The notes: generated by a model not told the origin, from the letters alone. DNA of 64,000 nt from an uncultured Verrucomicrobiota bacterium (GCA_903838675.1 CAILZI010000141.1:124001-188000), one strand, 5' to 3'; counted from the stretch's first letter, positions 26,444 through 35,989 are shown. A program made the numbers and translations.

Positions 26444-26884
26444 ATGCAATGGCGCATCATCACTGTTGGAAAACCCGGCCACTCTTGGGTCAAAGAGGCT
26501 GTGGAACTCTACTGGAAGAGACTTCAGCACTACAGCCATTTCGAACATCTTGTGATCAAAGAAGGTCCTCTGGAGCGTGTCGAAAAGCAGATCGAGGCCG
26601 CATGTGCGGGGGATCTCTGCATTCTCCTGGACGAACGTGGGAAGCAGCTGCGCAGTCTTGAAATGGCAAAATGGATTGAAAATGAGGAGGTTTCTGGTCG
26701 CAAACGAATCTGCTTGGTGATCGGTGGTGCAGACGGGCACTCTCCGCAGTTTCGCGCCAAGGCCAAAGTGTGCTGGTCACTCTCCACACTTACCATGCAG
26801 CATGACATTGCCTGGGTGATGCTGATAGAGCAGATATACCGCGCTTACACCATCATTCGCGGGGAACCCTACCATCGAGAATGA
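26444..26884 (+). CDS. rlmH: RlmH, 23S rRNA (pseudouridine1915-N3)-methyltransferase
   Basis: A SPOUT-class methyltransferase of 146 residues that N3-methylates pseudouridine 1915 in helix 69 of 23S rRNA, using S-adenosylmethionine. Landmarks are the N-terminal ITVGKPGHSWVKEAVELYWKRL, the SAM-binding knot CLVIGGADGHSP, and the C-terminal LSTLTMQHDIAWVMLIEQIYRAYTIIRGEPYHRE, all typical of RlmH. The length is slightly under the usual 155 residues but nothing is missing. ATG 26444 is preferred over an in-frame TTG at 26426. Confidence 0.95.
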   Translation: MQWRIITVGKPGHSWVKEAVELYWKRLQHYSHFEHLVIKEGPLERVEKQIEAACAGDLCILLDERGKQLRSLEMAKWIENEEVSGRKRICLVIGGADGHSPQFRAKAKVCWSLSTLTMQHDIAWVMLIEQIYRAYTIIRGEPYHRE

Positions 26885-27015
26885 TTTCTCAGGAGCGAGG
26901 ATGAAACTTGCCTCCCGGCTCATTTATTGCTGAATTGAGTCGCAAATCATCGCATTTTCGCCTTGCTGATAACTTGGGAGAACCTAAATTTCAAATTTTC
27001 TCAACTAATCTCAAC

Positions 27016-29958
27016 ATGTCATCTTCGGTCCTTAGAAACGTCATTCATCCCAAGGCGCAGACTGCGCCCCTGGAGAAGGCGCGTGAAGAGGCCAGGGATC
27101 AGCGTACGGGTGCTTCAGGGAACTCAGAATCCCCCAAATACGAATCTGAGGACATGGAGTTGGTGCTCGGAGTGCTGGTTGAAAACGCTCCGGTTGCCAT
27201 GGCCATGTTCGACCGTGGAATGCGGTACATGCTCGCCAATCGCCAGTGGATCAGCGAATTCGGTCTGCAGCAGGTGCAGCCACTGGTCGGCAAGAGCCAG
27301 TATGAAATTTTTCCCGGCCTGCATCCAGGCTGGAGGCAGGTCTATGAACGTGCATTGCAGGGGCACATCGTCCGCAGCGAGCATGATTCTCTCAGCGGAC
27401 CCGACGGCCGCCATCTGGTCTATCGCTGGGAAGTGCGTCCCTGGCGCAAAAAGCGTGATGCCGTTGTCGGTGGCCTGATGGTCACCTGTGAGAAATTCAG
27501 CTCACCCCAGCCATCCACTGAAGAGGCGGCTCAATCAGTCCCTTCCTTTGAGCATAAAGAAAGCGCCTCGCCAGTGGCGAAAACGCCGGATCCTCTCGAC
27601 TGCTCCATTCCGATGCTGATCTTGGACGTAGATGGCGCGATCCTGCGCGCCAATGTCGCCGCTGCACATCTGACCCTGGACAAAGGCATCCAGGAGGGTA
27701 CCACCTGCTTTTGGGAAGTCTTTGGTGAAGGCCGGGACTACAGCGCGCTGCGCCAGCAAACACTTGATGCACTTACCCGCGTGGCGGTGGCTCACTCAGC
27801 GGTTCCGGTTTACATAACCACTCGGACTGATTCTGCCCAGGATCTTTCCACCCCATCACGCTGGCTGGTTTCAGCGCTTGCTCACAAAGGAGCGGATGAT
27901 TCCTCCCGCCAGTTCATGGTGATGGGTTTCCCCGCCCAGCCTGCAGCGGAAATCGTGACCCGCTTCATCCCGCCAGTAGCAGCTCCAGCGCCAGTGGTTG
28001 TTCCCGCACCGATCCCTGCGGCTGCGCCGGTGGATCATGCCGCACAACAGCGTTTGGAAAATGAGCTTTCACGGGCACGGCAGGAATTGCGCACTCTTGC
28101 CGAGGCGCAGCAGGCCTTCGGCAGACGTGAAGCCCGCCTGCGCACCTATCTCGAAGGCATTCCATGTGGCGTCTTTGTTCTCGATGAGCGTGGCGTTCCC
28201 GTGTTTCAGAATGAACGTCTTGCGAAACTGCTCGGGCGTCCGCTTGAAACTGATCAAACCGTCGAAAGCTGGCTGGCGCATGCTTGTCCCACCGAAGAGC
28301 ATCGCGCACAGGTCGTGCTGGCATGGCGTGAAAGTGTCTGGCGGCGTCAGCTGACGCGCACGGTGTCGTTAGCCACGGCGGATGGCCTGCTCAAAGAGCT
28401 GGAGTTTCACCCCATTGCATTGCCTGGCGGGGGGCTTCTCGTCAGCATTCAGGACGCCACTGAGCACACTCGTCATGAAGAGCAGCTCCGCAGCATGGAG
28501 GCCAAGCTCCGCACGCTGATGCATGGCAGTCCCATCGCCATTGTCATGACGGACAAGGCCGGTGTCATCTTCGAAGTCAACCAGCATGCCGAAGAGCTCC
28601 TCGGTCAGGCCAAGTCTGAGCTGAGGCGCTATCCGCTGGATGCCTGGCTGGACCCTGAGAGCGCCACGGCAAGGCGTGATGCGTTGCGCTCTCTGCAAAG
28701 CAGCGGCCGGCAGGCCGAGGCTCTGGGAGTTCGCATCAAACGTGTCGATGGTTCCTTCTCGCGTGCCATCCTGCATCTTTCAGCTGTTCCAGATGCACAG
28801 GGTGAAACTCACTGCACCATTCACTACCTGCAGGAAGTCACGGATCCCGCAGTCTTGTCTGCACCGGCAGCGGTGCTTGCCGCCTTAGACATCTCCCACA
28901 TACCGCCTGCTGCGAAATCAGCACCTGCCAGCGCTGTACTGCTCACCACCGATGCCAATGGCCGCGTGCGCACCTGGACGGAGCATGCGCAGCAATTGTT
29001 CAGTCTCGAGGCTGCAGCGGCCATCGGCCGGCCCCTTCATCAATTCTTCCGTCCCTCTGACGCCACCGGTTTCTTTGCGGATCTCGCCGAACAGGCCGCA
29101 TATCCGCAGAGCATCGTTCAGCGTCCGTTTTTCGGCGGGAATGGCAAACGCGGTGAAGCGAAAATCGGCGCCCGCATGCTTGCCGATGGTGGTTTTGAAC
29201 TCATCTCACATTTCACTGCCGAGGTGGAAGCATCAGCGGTTCTCCCTCTGCCCGTAGCGATGCTGAAAGCCGCCATCCCGCTGGCTTTCCAGGTGGTGTC
29301 ACCCTCCAGCCAGCGCTGGCCGGTCGTTGACCTCGAGCGCGAAAAACTCCTGCTCACCGAGACGCATCATCGCATCAAAAATCATCTCCAGATCATCTCC
29401 AGTCTGCTCAACATGCAGATCAATGGCGTGAGCGATCAGGATGCCCGCAACGCCCTGCGCTCCAGCCAGAACCGCGTTCGTGCCATCGCCGCTCTGCATC
29501 AGCATTTGTATCAGGTCGCGCTGGGGAAAGGGGATACCTTCAGCGACTTCTCGCGCGATCTCGTCTCGCACCTGCGTGAATGTTACGAGGTGAAGTCGGA
29601 GCAGATCAAGGTGCACCTCGAAGTGCAGGAAGGTCCCATCGAGCAGGAGTGGCTCATGCCCCTCGCACTCACGCTCAACGAAGCGCTCTCGAACTGCTTC
29701 GAGCACGCCTATCCTCATGGCCGTCAGGGGCGCATCACCGCCCTGCTGAGCTACACCCAGGGCAGCGGCGAACTTGTCGTCAGTGACGATGGTGTGGGGC
29801 TGCCCCCCGACTTTCATCCCGGTGAAGGCAGCGGCCTCGGACTCAAAATCCTCGCAGTGTTCGCTGATCAAATGCGCGGCCAGCTCTTCGTCCGGGGCAA
29901 TCCTGATCAAGGCACCGAGATCAAGCTGCGTTTCCCGCTGGCCACACCCGAAGCTTAA
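27016..29958 (+). CDS. Cytosolic multi-PAS histidine kinase (HisKA_2 type)
   Basis: A 980-residue kinase without transmembrane segments. It contains several PAS-like modules (about 45-160, ENAPVAMAMFDRGMRYMLANRQWISEFG; about 375-480; about 490-600, GSPIAIVMTDKAGVIFEVNQHAEELLG; about 640-740), separated by Ala/Pro-rich linkers. The C-terminus is a HisKA_2/HWE-type core: TETHHRIKNHLQIISSLLNM with the acceptor His785 before Arg (H-R-I-K-N), then N-box LNEALSNCFEHAYPHG and G-box SDDGVGLP. Soluble HisKA_2 kinases usually sense internal redox or small-molecule cues. The start is set at ATG 27016 (MSSSVLRN); an in-frame TTG at 26908 would extend it by 36 residues. Confidence 0.9.
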   Translation: MSSSVLRNVIHPKAQTAPLEKAREEARDQRTGASGNSESPKYESEDMELVLGVLVENAPVAMAMFDRGMRYMLANRQWISEFGLQQVQPLVGKSQYEIFPGLHPGWRQVYERALQGHIVRSEHDSLSGPDGRHLVYRWEVRPWRKKRDAVVGGLMVTCEKFSSPQPSTEEAAQSVPSFEHKESASPVAKTPDPLDCSIPMLILDVDGAILRANVAAAHLTLDKGIQEGTTCFWEVFGEGRDYSALRQQTLDALTRVAVAHSAVPVYITTRTDSAQDLSTPSRWLVSALAHKGADDSSRQFMVMGFPAQPAAEIVTRFIPPVAAPAPVVVPAPIPAAAPVDHAAQQRLENELSRARQELRTLAEAQQAFGRREARLRTYLEGIPCGVFVLDERGVPVFQNERLAKLLGRPLETDQTVESWLAHACPTEEHRAQVVLAWRESVWRRQLTRTVSLATADGLLKELEFHPIALPGGGLLVSIQDATEHTRHEEQLRSMEAKLRTLMHGSPIAIVMTDKAGVIFEVNQHAEELLGQAKSELRRYPLDAWLDPESATARRDALRSLQSSGRQAEALGVRIKRVDGSFSRAILHLSAVPDAQGETHCTIHYLQEVTDPAVLSAPAAVLAALDISHIPPAAKSAPASAVLLTTDANGRVRTWTEHAQQLFSLEAAAAIGRPLHQFFRPSDATGFFADLAEQAAYPQSIVQRPFFGGNGKRGEAKIGARMLADGGFELISHFTAEVEASAVLPLPVAMLKAAIPLAFQVVSPSSQRWPVVDLEREKLLLTETHHRIKNHLQIISSLLNMQINGVSDQDARNALRSSQNRVRAIAALHQHLYQVALGKGDTFSDFSRDLVSHLRECYEVKSEQIKVHLEVQEGPIEQEWLMPLALTLNEALSNCFEHAYPHGRQGRITALLSYTQGSGELVVSDDGVGLPPDFHPGEGSGLGLKILAVFADQMRGQLFVRGNPDQGTEIKLRFPLATPEA

Positions 29959-30014
29959 ACCTTCGGCGTAGCATATTCCTTTTGCGAACTTCCGCACTGC
30001 CGTGACAATAAGGC

Positions 30015-32111
30015 GTGCTGACACCTCCTACGGCCTGCTTGCGCCTCCTAGCGTTTTTGACGCTTGGCCTCGCGGGTGTCGCCGCGCAGCCCGTCACCAC
30101 ACGTACGGATAAAGTCGCCTGGCTGCTCAATGACTGGTTTGCCAAAGGCACGGCGGCTGGACTTCAGGCCATCACCTATGAAAATCGTGACGGCCAGCAT
30201 TCGCCGTTGAACACCGCACAGTATCCGCAGCTGCAGGTGTATAAAGGTGCCGAAAATGACAAAGGCGCTGCAACGCATCTCCGTTCACAGCCAACCTTGG
30301 GCAATTGCTCCATGGCCTCAGCCGCCACGCAGCTCGGCAGCCTGCCGCGGATCTACATGATGGATCCTGGCGGCAATCGCTTCCTCGCCCAGCAGTATCT
30401 CTCCAACAACCTCTTCATCTATCCCGAGCACCAGGATTACGACATCGGTGCCAACGGTTTCAATGGCGGTGGTTATGGCGATCTTCTGCTGCTGAACACG
30501 CCCTGTCTCCTCATCTCCCAGGGCTCCTCATTCACAGACCAGCCCTTCCTTCAGGCCCTTCTCTCCACCGCCGCCGCCCTTCCTCCGGACACGCAGAAGC
30601 TGCTCATCGAAAAGCGCATGCTCATGCCCACGCTCCAGTCCATTTTCCGCCGCTCGAACAAGGTGGTGCAGACGCCTGAAGACTATTTCTCCGGCAAAGC
30701 CCATCCGCCCGTCTTTGATGGTGCGCAGATCGACGAGGAAAAAATGGTGCGCCTCGCCCATGACATGACGCCCGCAAAAATTCCTCCGCTCGTTCTGCTG
30801 CGTGTCATCGAGGAATCCAAAATCGAACCTGGCAAAAACTTCTTCGAGCTCGCCGGCTCCCATCCCTGGCAGCTCTCAGACACACCCGTCTCCATCGCCC
30901 GCATTCTGCGTGGCAATGAAGCCGAGCACACCATGCTCATCGGCTTTGATAAAACGGTGAACCTCGTCAAAGCACCGCTGCAAATGCGCGCCGCCCTGCT
31001 TCAGGGGGATCCCCGCTTCGCTCATGTCGAGTCCGAACCCGGCGGCGATGTCATGCGCCTCCGCGTACGCTGGGCACCGCCCATCACCACCGGCACCGGC
31101 ATCCGCAGCCATCGCATCGACATCGGCATCTTCGCCGACAACGGCTCCAGCATCAGCACCCCCGCCATCATCAGCTTTTACATGCTGCCCAACGAGATGC
31201 ACTTCTACGATGAGAAGGGTCGCGTGTCCGAAATCCAGTATCAGACTCACAATCCTGACTTTGGTCTGCCAGTCACAGACACTGACCCGCGCTGGGTGAA
31301 GGTCTTGCTCGCCTTCAGCCTGAAGGACCCCAACCTCCGCAGCCGGCTCCTTGATCAAATTCTCTCCCCTGCAGAACGCAGCGGCTTGCAGCAGCATTAC
31401 CTCGCTCTCAAACCTCAGCTCGATGCCTTCAGCGCCATCGAATTCGCCGACAAACGCAAGGATGAGGCCGCCCGGCTGCGTGCGAAACTGGGTGAAGCCA
31501 TCAGCGCCGCCTTGAAGCAACCTGTCGCGGAAAAATCCGATCTCACCGTGCGTGCCACGATCGAAAAGGTGCTCAACGCAATCGCCAACTTTCATCCCTT
31601 CTACTTCGGCTCGCAGCGCGAACTCGACGCACTCGCATCAGCTTCGCCCAAATCTACCGCCGTTGCCGATGTTCGTGCCGAGCTCCACCGCCTCATCCTG
31701 CAGGGTGTTCTCGTCGAGCAGGCATCCGGGCAGATCGACACCATGTCCCCGCCTGAAAAACTCTCCCTGGGGGAGCGCTACATGTTGCGTGGCTTGAACA
31801 TCACCCTCCTCAGCCAGGTGCTCTTCCCCGACGTCCTCGAACGCTCCACCGATCCCGCCTACGTCAGCCCGCGCCTCACCACTCTCAAGCAGTGGCGCGA
31901 CGTCTATCGCTACGATCCCACCTCCGGCGAACTCCAGGGTTGGATCCGCTACGCCGATTCACGCATCGCCAACTTCGACGCCGAAGGCCGGCTCCTGCCC
32001 GATGGTCCGCAGGGCAAGTCCATACCCGTCCTCTACCTCATGAATGAAAAAGGCATGCTCACGTGGCGTCCTCAACCCGAGCCCACGCCAGTGACATCGT
32101 CGTCCAAGTGA
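30015..32111 (+). CDS. Large secreted protein of unknown function
   Basis: A 698-residue exported protein with signal peptide LRLLAFLTLGLAGVAAQ. No family is recognised. Segments that could help a search are AWLLNDWFAKGTAAGLQAITYENRDGQHSPL, GGGYGDLLLLNTPCLL and the cysteine pair NCSMASA and NTPCLL. The C-terminal half has beta-rich stretches (VRWAPPITTGTGIRSHRIDIG) and helix-rich parts. It starts with GTG at 30015, with AAGG very close upstream, so CTG 30018 or a later codon is possible. It is followed by a convergent lipoprotein gene. Confidence 0.7.
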   Translation: MLTPPTACLRLLAFLTLGLAGVAAQPVTTRTDKVAWLLNDWFAKGTAAGLQAITYENRDGQHSPLNTAQYPQLQVYKGAENDKGAATHLRSQPTLGNCSMASAATQLGSLPRIYMMDPGGNRFLAQQYLSNNLFIYPEHQDYDIGANGFNGGGYGDLLLLNTPCLLISQGSSFTDQPFLQALLSTAAALPPDTQKLLIEKRMLMPTLQSIFRRSNKVVQTPEDYFSGKAHPPVFDGAQIDEEKMVRLAHDMTPAKIPPLVLLRVIEESKIEPGKNFFELAGSHPWQLSDTPVSIARILRGNEAEHTMLIGFDKTVNLVKAPLQMRAALLQGDPRFAHVESEPGGDVMRLRVRWAPPITTGTGIRSHRIDIGIFADNGSSISTPAIISFYMLPNEMHFYDEKGRVSEIQYQTHNPDFGLPVTDTDPRWVKVLLAFSLKDPNLRSRLLDQILSPAERSGLQQHYLALKPQLDAFSAIEFADKRKDEAARLRAKLGEAISAALKQPVAEKSDLTVRATIEKVLNAIANFHPFYFGSQRELDALASASPKSTAVADVRAELHRLILQGVLVEQASGQIDTMSPPEKLSLGERYMLRGLNITLLSQVLFPDVLERSTDPAYVSPRLTTLKQWRDVYRYDPTSGELQGWIRYADSRIANFDAEGRLLPDGPQGKSIPVLYLMNEKGMLTWRPQPEPTPVTSSSK

Positions 32112-32148
32112 CGAAGAGCAGATGTCCGCACTGCAAGTGTGATGAATG

Positions 32149-34329
32149 TCAGTCATAGCTCAGCACATCGTGCAGCTGCCAGGACAGGCGCCCTTTTCCC
32201 ATTCCCTCTTCGCTCCACAGTCGCAGGTCCAGCACCTCAAACGGCTCCAGCCATTTCAATGCCGCTTTCAATTCCCCCGCGCCTTCGCTCTGCGCCCGCA
32301 CCGCTGCAAAGGCCTTCAGAAACTCCCGCAGCTTCGTGACGCTCAGCTTCACCCGCATGCCTGTGGCCGGCCTGGCACTCGGCTGCTTGAGGATTTCCGC
32401 CAGATGACTCTGTTGCACTCGCGACGTGCCCAGCATGAACAGCTGATCGTTCAACGAGGCACACGGCCCCAGCTCTCTCGAATCAAACGGCAGCTCATAG
32501 CTGTAGCTCGTCAGATCCCCGCTCCGCTTCACCACGACTTTCGGCAGCTCAATCGGCTGCGGTGCAGGCACATTTTTCAACAGCTGCTGCAGCGCTGTCT
32601 CCATGTTCTGCCATGACACACCGATCAGTGCTCGGTTCTTGATCTCATGCACACTGGCAAAACGTGGCAGCGGCACCGCCTCACCACCCGGAGGCAAGCC
32701 AGGCAGCAGCGGCATCTTCCCACCCACATCGAGGATGAAAGCCCCGTCTCCGCTCAGCGCCTTCTGCCAGATTGTTTTCGTGCCGTCATACAAGTCCACG
32801 ACAGCAGGCAGCACCGCCTGATTCACCAGCTTGAACATCTGCACAGACTGATCACCTCCCACACCTGCCTTGATCAGTTCATGGGCCGTCGCATGCAGCG
32901 TGCGCATCCACGTTTCAAAGTAGGCTCTTCCGGTGCCAGCGCCCGAACCCTGCCCGCTCATGCCAAACACCAGTTCTGGCTCATCCATCACCACCGAAAA
33001 CTTGGACGCCTTCGCCAGCTCCGCAGTATCCGCTGCCGAAAAACCACCGGCCATCTCAATCTGCACCCCGCCATCCCACCACGCCACTGCCGCGCCGCTT
33101 GTGTGTTCACAATGGTGGAACGCACGCTCCGCCGCCGCCAGCTCGATTAGTTGAGGTTCCAAGGCGCGTGCCATGCCTGAAAAAGTTTTCTCAGTCTGCA
33201 AGCCCGCCAGCACTCCTCGCACGATCGGCTGAAACGGGTGGTCCGACTTCAGCACATCCCAAAACACACCGTCCCAGCATGCGATCATACCCAGGCCATT
33301 CTGTGCGTGTGCATCCAGCGTGCGCATTTCCGGCCGTGCCAGCAGCGAATCATCCACCGAATTCGCCAGCCGAATTTGATCCTTCGTTCTTCCTACCGCC
33401 ACATACGCGCGCTGGGTGCCCAGTCCCAGGGCCAGGACCCACTTCTTGCGTGCCAGCACCTCCATGCCGCGCGAGATCCGGTCCTTCATTTCCGGTGTGA
33501 TCCCGGGCATGGCCTTCACCAGCACCTCCATCCACTCCCGTCGCCGGTCCACCGTCAGCACCTGATCCATCGCGATCTCATTCACCGTGATCTTTTCCCC
33601 CTGCGCCGTCACGATGCGCGACTGCGGCGCATCTCCCAGCCAGTCCGAGAGACGCAGCAGATCACTGATCCGTTTCAGCACCTGCTCCGGCTCTGGGGAG
33701 GCCACACCAATCATTACCGGCGGCATTTCAAACCGCTCCAGCAGCAGAATCAGCGCCTCCAGTACTTCGGCATCACGCAGCGCGGCCTCCATCAGCTTCT
33801 TTGCGTCAAAACTCGTGCCCAGACCCGCCAGCACACCACCGCTCATCATGCCTCGATAGGCTGTTTCGTTGTACAGATCGTTCAACTGCCGCAGCAGCAG
33901 GAGGCTTTTCACACTGTCTTTGCCAAAGGCGAGAAAGGCCTCGTCCACCTCCAGCGCCCCGGACGTTTCAGGCGTCGGTGCCTTGTCCTCCACAAACGCC
34001 ATCATCTGCTCCCACCAGTGCGAGGCCTTCAATGCCTCCGCGTGCTTCTTCAACTGCACGCTGCTCACGCAAAACTCCACGTCACTCACCACACGCCCCG
34101 CCAGCCCCAGCCGGTCCGCCTCCGTCAGCAGCGTCGGCTTCAGCACCAATGGCGCTTCCACCTTGGGCTTTGCCGCTGCCTTTTTCTTGCCGCAGCCGCA
34201 TAGGAGCAGCACCGCGGGCAAGATCAAAAATGACGAAGTGCGGAAGACACGCCCCACGAGCCGATGCCTCACCCCTTCAACATTCAGGCTTCGGCATTCA
34301 TTCGTCATTTTGATTTCGTCATGCGTCAT
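32149..34329 (-). CDS. Large lipoprotein of unknown function, coupled to yebC
   Basis: A 726-residue protein with a lipoprotein signal SSFLILPAVLLLCGC (lipobox Cys about residue 46). Basic KKKAAAKPKVEAP follows the Cys. No family is recognised. A middle segment is rich in aromatic and charged residues (HCEHTSGAAVAWWDGGVQIEMAGGFSAADT), and cysteines are scattered. The first about 30 residues look derived from a dispersed repeat (see repeat at 34253-34329). The start at 34329 overlaps the yebC stop by ATGA, so translation is coupled. An internal in-frame GTG near residue 20 could also initiate just ahead of the signal. Confidence 0.7.
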   Translation of the reverse strand: MTHDEIKMTNECRSLNVEGVRHRLVGRVFRTSSFLILPAVLLLCGCGKKKAAAKPKVEAPLVLKPTLLTEADRLGLAGRVVSDVEFCVSSVQLKKHAEALKASHWWEQMMAFVEDKAPTPETSGALEVDEAFLAFGKDSVKSLLLLRQLNDLYNETAYRGMMSGGVLAGLGTSFDAKKLMEAALRDAEVLEALILLLERFEMPPVMIGVASPEPEQVLKRISDLLRLSDWLGDAPQSRIVTAQGEKITVNEIAMDQVLTVDRRREWMEVLVKAMPGITPEMKDRISRGMEVLARKKWVLALGLGTQRAYVAVGRTKDQIRLANSVDDSLLARPEMRTLDAHAQNGLGMIACWDGVFWDVLKSDHPFQPIVRGVLAGLQTEKTFSGMARALEPQLIELAAAERAFHHCEHTSGAAVAWWDGGVQIEMAGGFSAADTAELAKASKFSVVMDEPELVFGMSGQGSGAGTGRAYFETWMRTLHATAHELIKAGVGGDQSVQMFKLVNQAVLPAVVDLYDGTKTIWQKALSGDGAFILDVGGKMPLLPGLPPGGEAVPLPRFASVHEIKNRALIGVSWQNMETALQQLLKNVPAPQPIELPKVVVKRSGDLTSYSYELPFDSRELGPCASLNDQLFMLGTSRVQQSHLAEILKQPSARPATGMRVKLSVTKLREFLKAFAAVRAQSEGAGELKAALKWLEPFEVLDLRLWSEEGMGKGRLSWQLHDVLSYD
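34253..34329 (-). repeat. Possible dispersed repeat forming the N-terminus of the large lipoprotein gene
   Basis: On the minus strand this region contains the words aaaatgacgaat, gaatg and gttgaagggg in this order, also seen near 59392-59458 (plus strand). The repeat would supply the lipoprotein start codon and first residues. Similarity is patchy, so this is a tentative call. Confidence 0.35.
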
Positions 34330-35042
34330 TTCAGCGCCGCATAAACCCGGTGCACATCATCATGTCCATCCAGCGTTTGCAGGAAATTCGTCACTTCATC
34401 GCGCTGCTCATCCGTCAGCTCCGGATATTCCTTTGGCACGTAGCTCATTTCAGAGGTCGTCACCACCCAGCCGGCTGCTTTCAGCGCTTTTGTCACCGCG
34501 TCCAGCGTCGTCGTCTGCGTGAAAAACCGTGCGCCGATGTGCCCTGCGGCCTCTTCATCCTCGACTTCCATCGGCTCCACGTTTTCCGCCTCGGCTTCCA
34601 GAGCCGCCACTTCGATGTCCAGTGTCTTGTCAGCATGATGCGCCTCGATCAGGCCCACATGGTCAAACATCCACATCACCTTGCTCATCGTACCCGCACG
34701 GAACAGCACCTTGATGTCCGAGGACGTGCGGTTGTTGTTGTCCGTCAGACATTCCACGATCACCGGCACCCGGTGCGGCGTGAAGCCCTCATACGTTGTC
34801 GTCTCAAACTGCACCGCATCCGGCCCGGTGCCGGAGCCCTTTGCGATCGCACGCTCGATCGTGTCCCGCGTCACGCTTTGCTTTTTTGCGATCGCCACCG
34901 CCGCCGCCAGTCGGGCGTTGTACTCAGGGTGCGGCCCGCCCAGCTTCGCCGCCACCTGGATTTCACGCACCAGCTTCCCCGTGATCTTCCCCTTTTGGTC
35001 TGCGGCCATTTCCCGCCATTTCTGTTTCCATTGTGCGCCCAT
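34326..35042 (-). CDS. YebC/PmpR-family regulator
   Basis: A 238-residue DNA-binding protein of the YebC/PmpR family, closer to the YeeN-like branch. Landmarks are the N-terminal MGAQWKQKWREMAADQKGK, AKLGGPHPEYNARLAAAVAIAKKQSVTRDTIERAI, the GFTPHRVPVIVECLTDNNNRT loop, and a C-terminal dimer-like region. YebC members are transcriptional regulators, and some relieve ribosome stalling. Stop overlaps the start of the large lipoprotein gene (34326-34329), so the two are translationally coupled. The gene order yebC-lipoprotein is compatible with co-regulation. Confidence 0.9.
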   Translation of the reverse strand: MGAQWKQKWREMAADQKGKITGKLVREIQVAAKLGGPHPEYNARLAAAVAIAKKQSVTRDTIERAIAKGSGTGPDAVQFETTTYEGFTPHRVPVIVECLTDNNNRTSSDIKVLFRAGTMSKVMWMFDHVGLIEAHHADKTLDIEVAALEAEAENVEPMEVEDEEAAGHIGARFFTQTTTLDAVTKALKAAGWVVTTSEMSYVPKEYPELTDEQRDEVTNFLQTLDGHDDVHRVYAALK

Positions 35043-35136
35043 GATGTGTCTTTCAGTTCAAAGTTAGGCCACAATCAAAGGTGGGAGTGGTGCGAATGCA
35101 AGGAGCACCAAGCCACGAACCACGTTCATTTCGTGC

Positions 35137-35631
35137 CTATTCAAAAGCAATGTTTCCCGGATGCAGGTCGGACAGGAAAATGCCGTGGCATTCCAGTTCT
35201 CGCATGACCTTCTTCACTTCCGGCCAGCGGTCTTCGAATTTCTCCATGCGGTCCATTTCCCATGCCTCCCAGGCTTCCTCCTGAAAGTCGAAAGGTTCGT
35301 CCAGCAGCGCCCCGGCGAAATCGAGCAGATAAGGAGGCCTGACGATGGTCATCTCGACCACAAGCCATCCATCATCATGATGCAGGTATGCCGGCACCGC
35401 GAAGCCGCGCACGCTTTCCAGGTGTACTTCGCAGAGGCGCAGGTAGCAGTCCCGCTCGCGAAAGTAGGGTTTGTCGGCCCGGAAAAGCTTTGCCGCCCAG
35501 GGCTGAATTCGTTCCTTGCTGTGCAGGAGCCAGACGCTACCATCTACTCCGAAGCCGAGGCTGTCTCCAAGTTCCGCGTGACGGCTCGCAGCATACTCCA
35601 GTGCCTTTTGTTCCATGGAATCGAACACCAT
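35137..35631 (-). CDS. Small kinase-like protein with a DLHPGNI catalytic-loop motif
   Basis: A 164-residue protein. The C-terminal LECHGIFLSDLHPGNIAFE matches the catalytic loop of RIO/ABC1/aminoglycoside-phosphotransferase-like kinases (D-L-H-P-G-N), and PWAAKLFRADKPYFRERDCY has the conserved Lys in a strand followed by a Glu-bearing helix, as in a minimal kinase N-lobe. No DFG-type metal motif follows, because the frame ends shortly after the catalytic loop, so activity is uncertain. Its start region overlaps the plus-strand gene at 35615. A shorter ATG at 35616 (MEQKALEY) would almost remove the overlap. Confidence 0.65.
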   Translation of the reverse strand: MVFDSMEQKALEYAASRHAELGDSLGFGVDGSVWLLHSKERIQPWAAKLFRADKPYFRERDCYLRLCEVHLESVRGFAVPAYLHHDDGWLVVEMTIVRPPYLLDFAGALLDEPFDFQEEAWEAWEMDRMEKFEDRWPEVKKVMRELECHGIFLSDLHPGNIAFE

Positions 35632-35878
35632 TCGCTCATCCTCGCCGAAGACCGGTTACAGCGCCACCGTTGAGATGTTTCTCGATATAGATGGCGTGCG
35701 TCATGACGTGTCGCACATGGGGCCGGAGTTCATCATTCTCGCCCAACCTGTTAACCACCCGCCCTGTGAAGGTGTCGTAGGCCTGACGGTGGATGGCAGG
35801 CTCAAACAATGGCCAGTCAGGCTCCCCGATGGCATTTCCCAAGTTGCAAGCCGCGTAAAGACCGCGAAAGCAGCTTAG
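35615..35878 (+). CDS. Small hypothetical protein, divergent overlap
   Basis: An 87-residue frame on the plus strand. Its middle reads as one compact beta-rich protein: YSATVEMFLDIDGVRHDVSHMGPEF, LAQPVNHPPCEGVVGLTVDGRLKQWPVRLPDGIS. The strand pattern (LDIDGVRH, GLTVDGRL) and conserved-looking turns are more protein-like than the opposite-strand frame across the same bases. I do not know a named family. It overlaps the start of the kinase-like gene by up to 17 nt; the real start could be an internal codon. Confidence 0.55.
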   Translation: MESNTIRSSSPKTGYSATVEMFLDIDGVRHDVSHMGPEFIILAQPVNHPPCEGVVGLTVDGRLKQWPVRLPDGISQVASRVKTAKAA

Positions 35879-35899
35879 CATCGGCTTGCCTCATCCAAC

Positions 35900-35989
35900 G
35901 CGACAGCGTCTTGGAGTGCGCCGGATCTCCGGCGCTTTCGGGCGTCGCTAGAAGCTCCAGAGGACTGGAGCACTCCAAAATGCTCTCGC
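35900..35989. repeat. Degenerate copy of the inverted-repeat element at 11732
   Basis: The left end 35900-35924 begins gcgacagcgtcttggagtgcg, matching the end of the 11732 element. A degenerate inverted end lies at 35971-35989 (cactccaaaatgctctcgc). A hairpin (35955-35970, ctccag/ctggag) and a GC palindrome near 35921 lie between. It occupies the gap between the small divergent gene and uvrA. Confidence 0.7.

Noticed and set aside
35636..35881. Minus-strand open frame opposite the small plus-strand gene
   Set aside because: The plus-strand translation has a better protein-like pattern, and both cannot be coding over the whole length.
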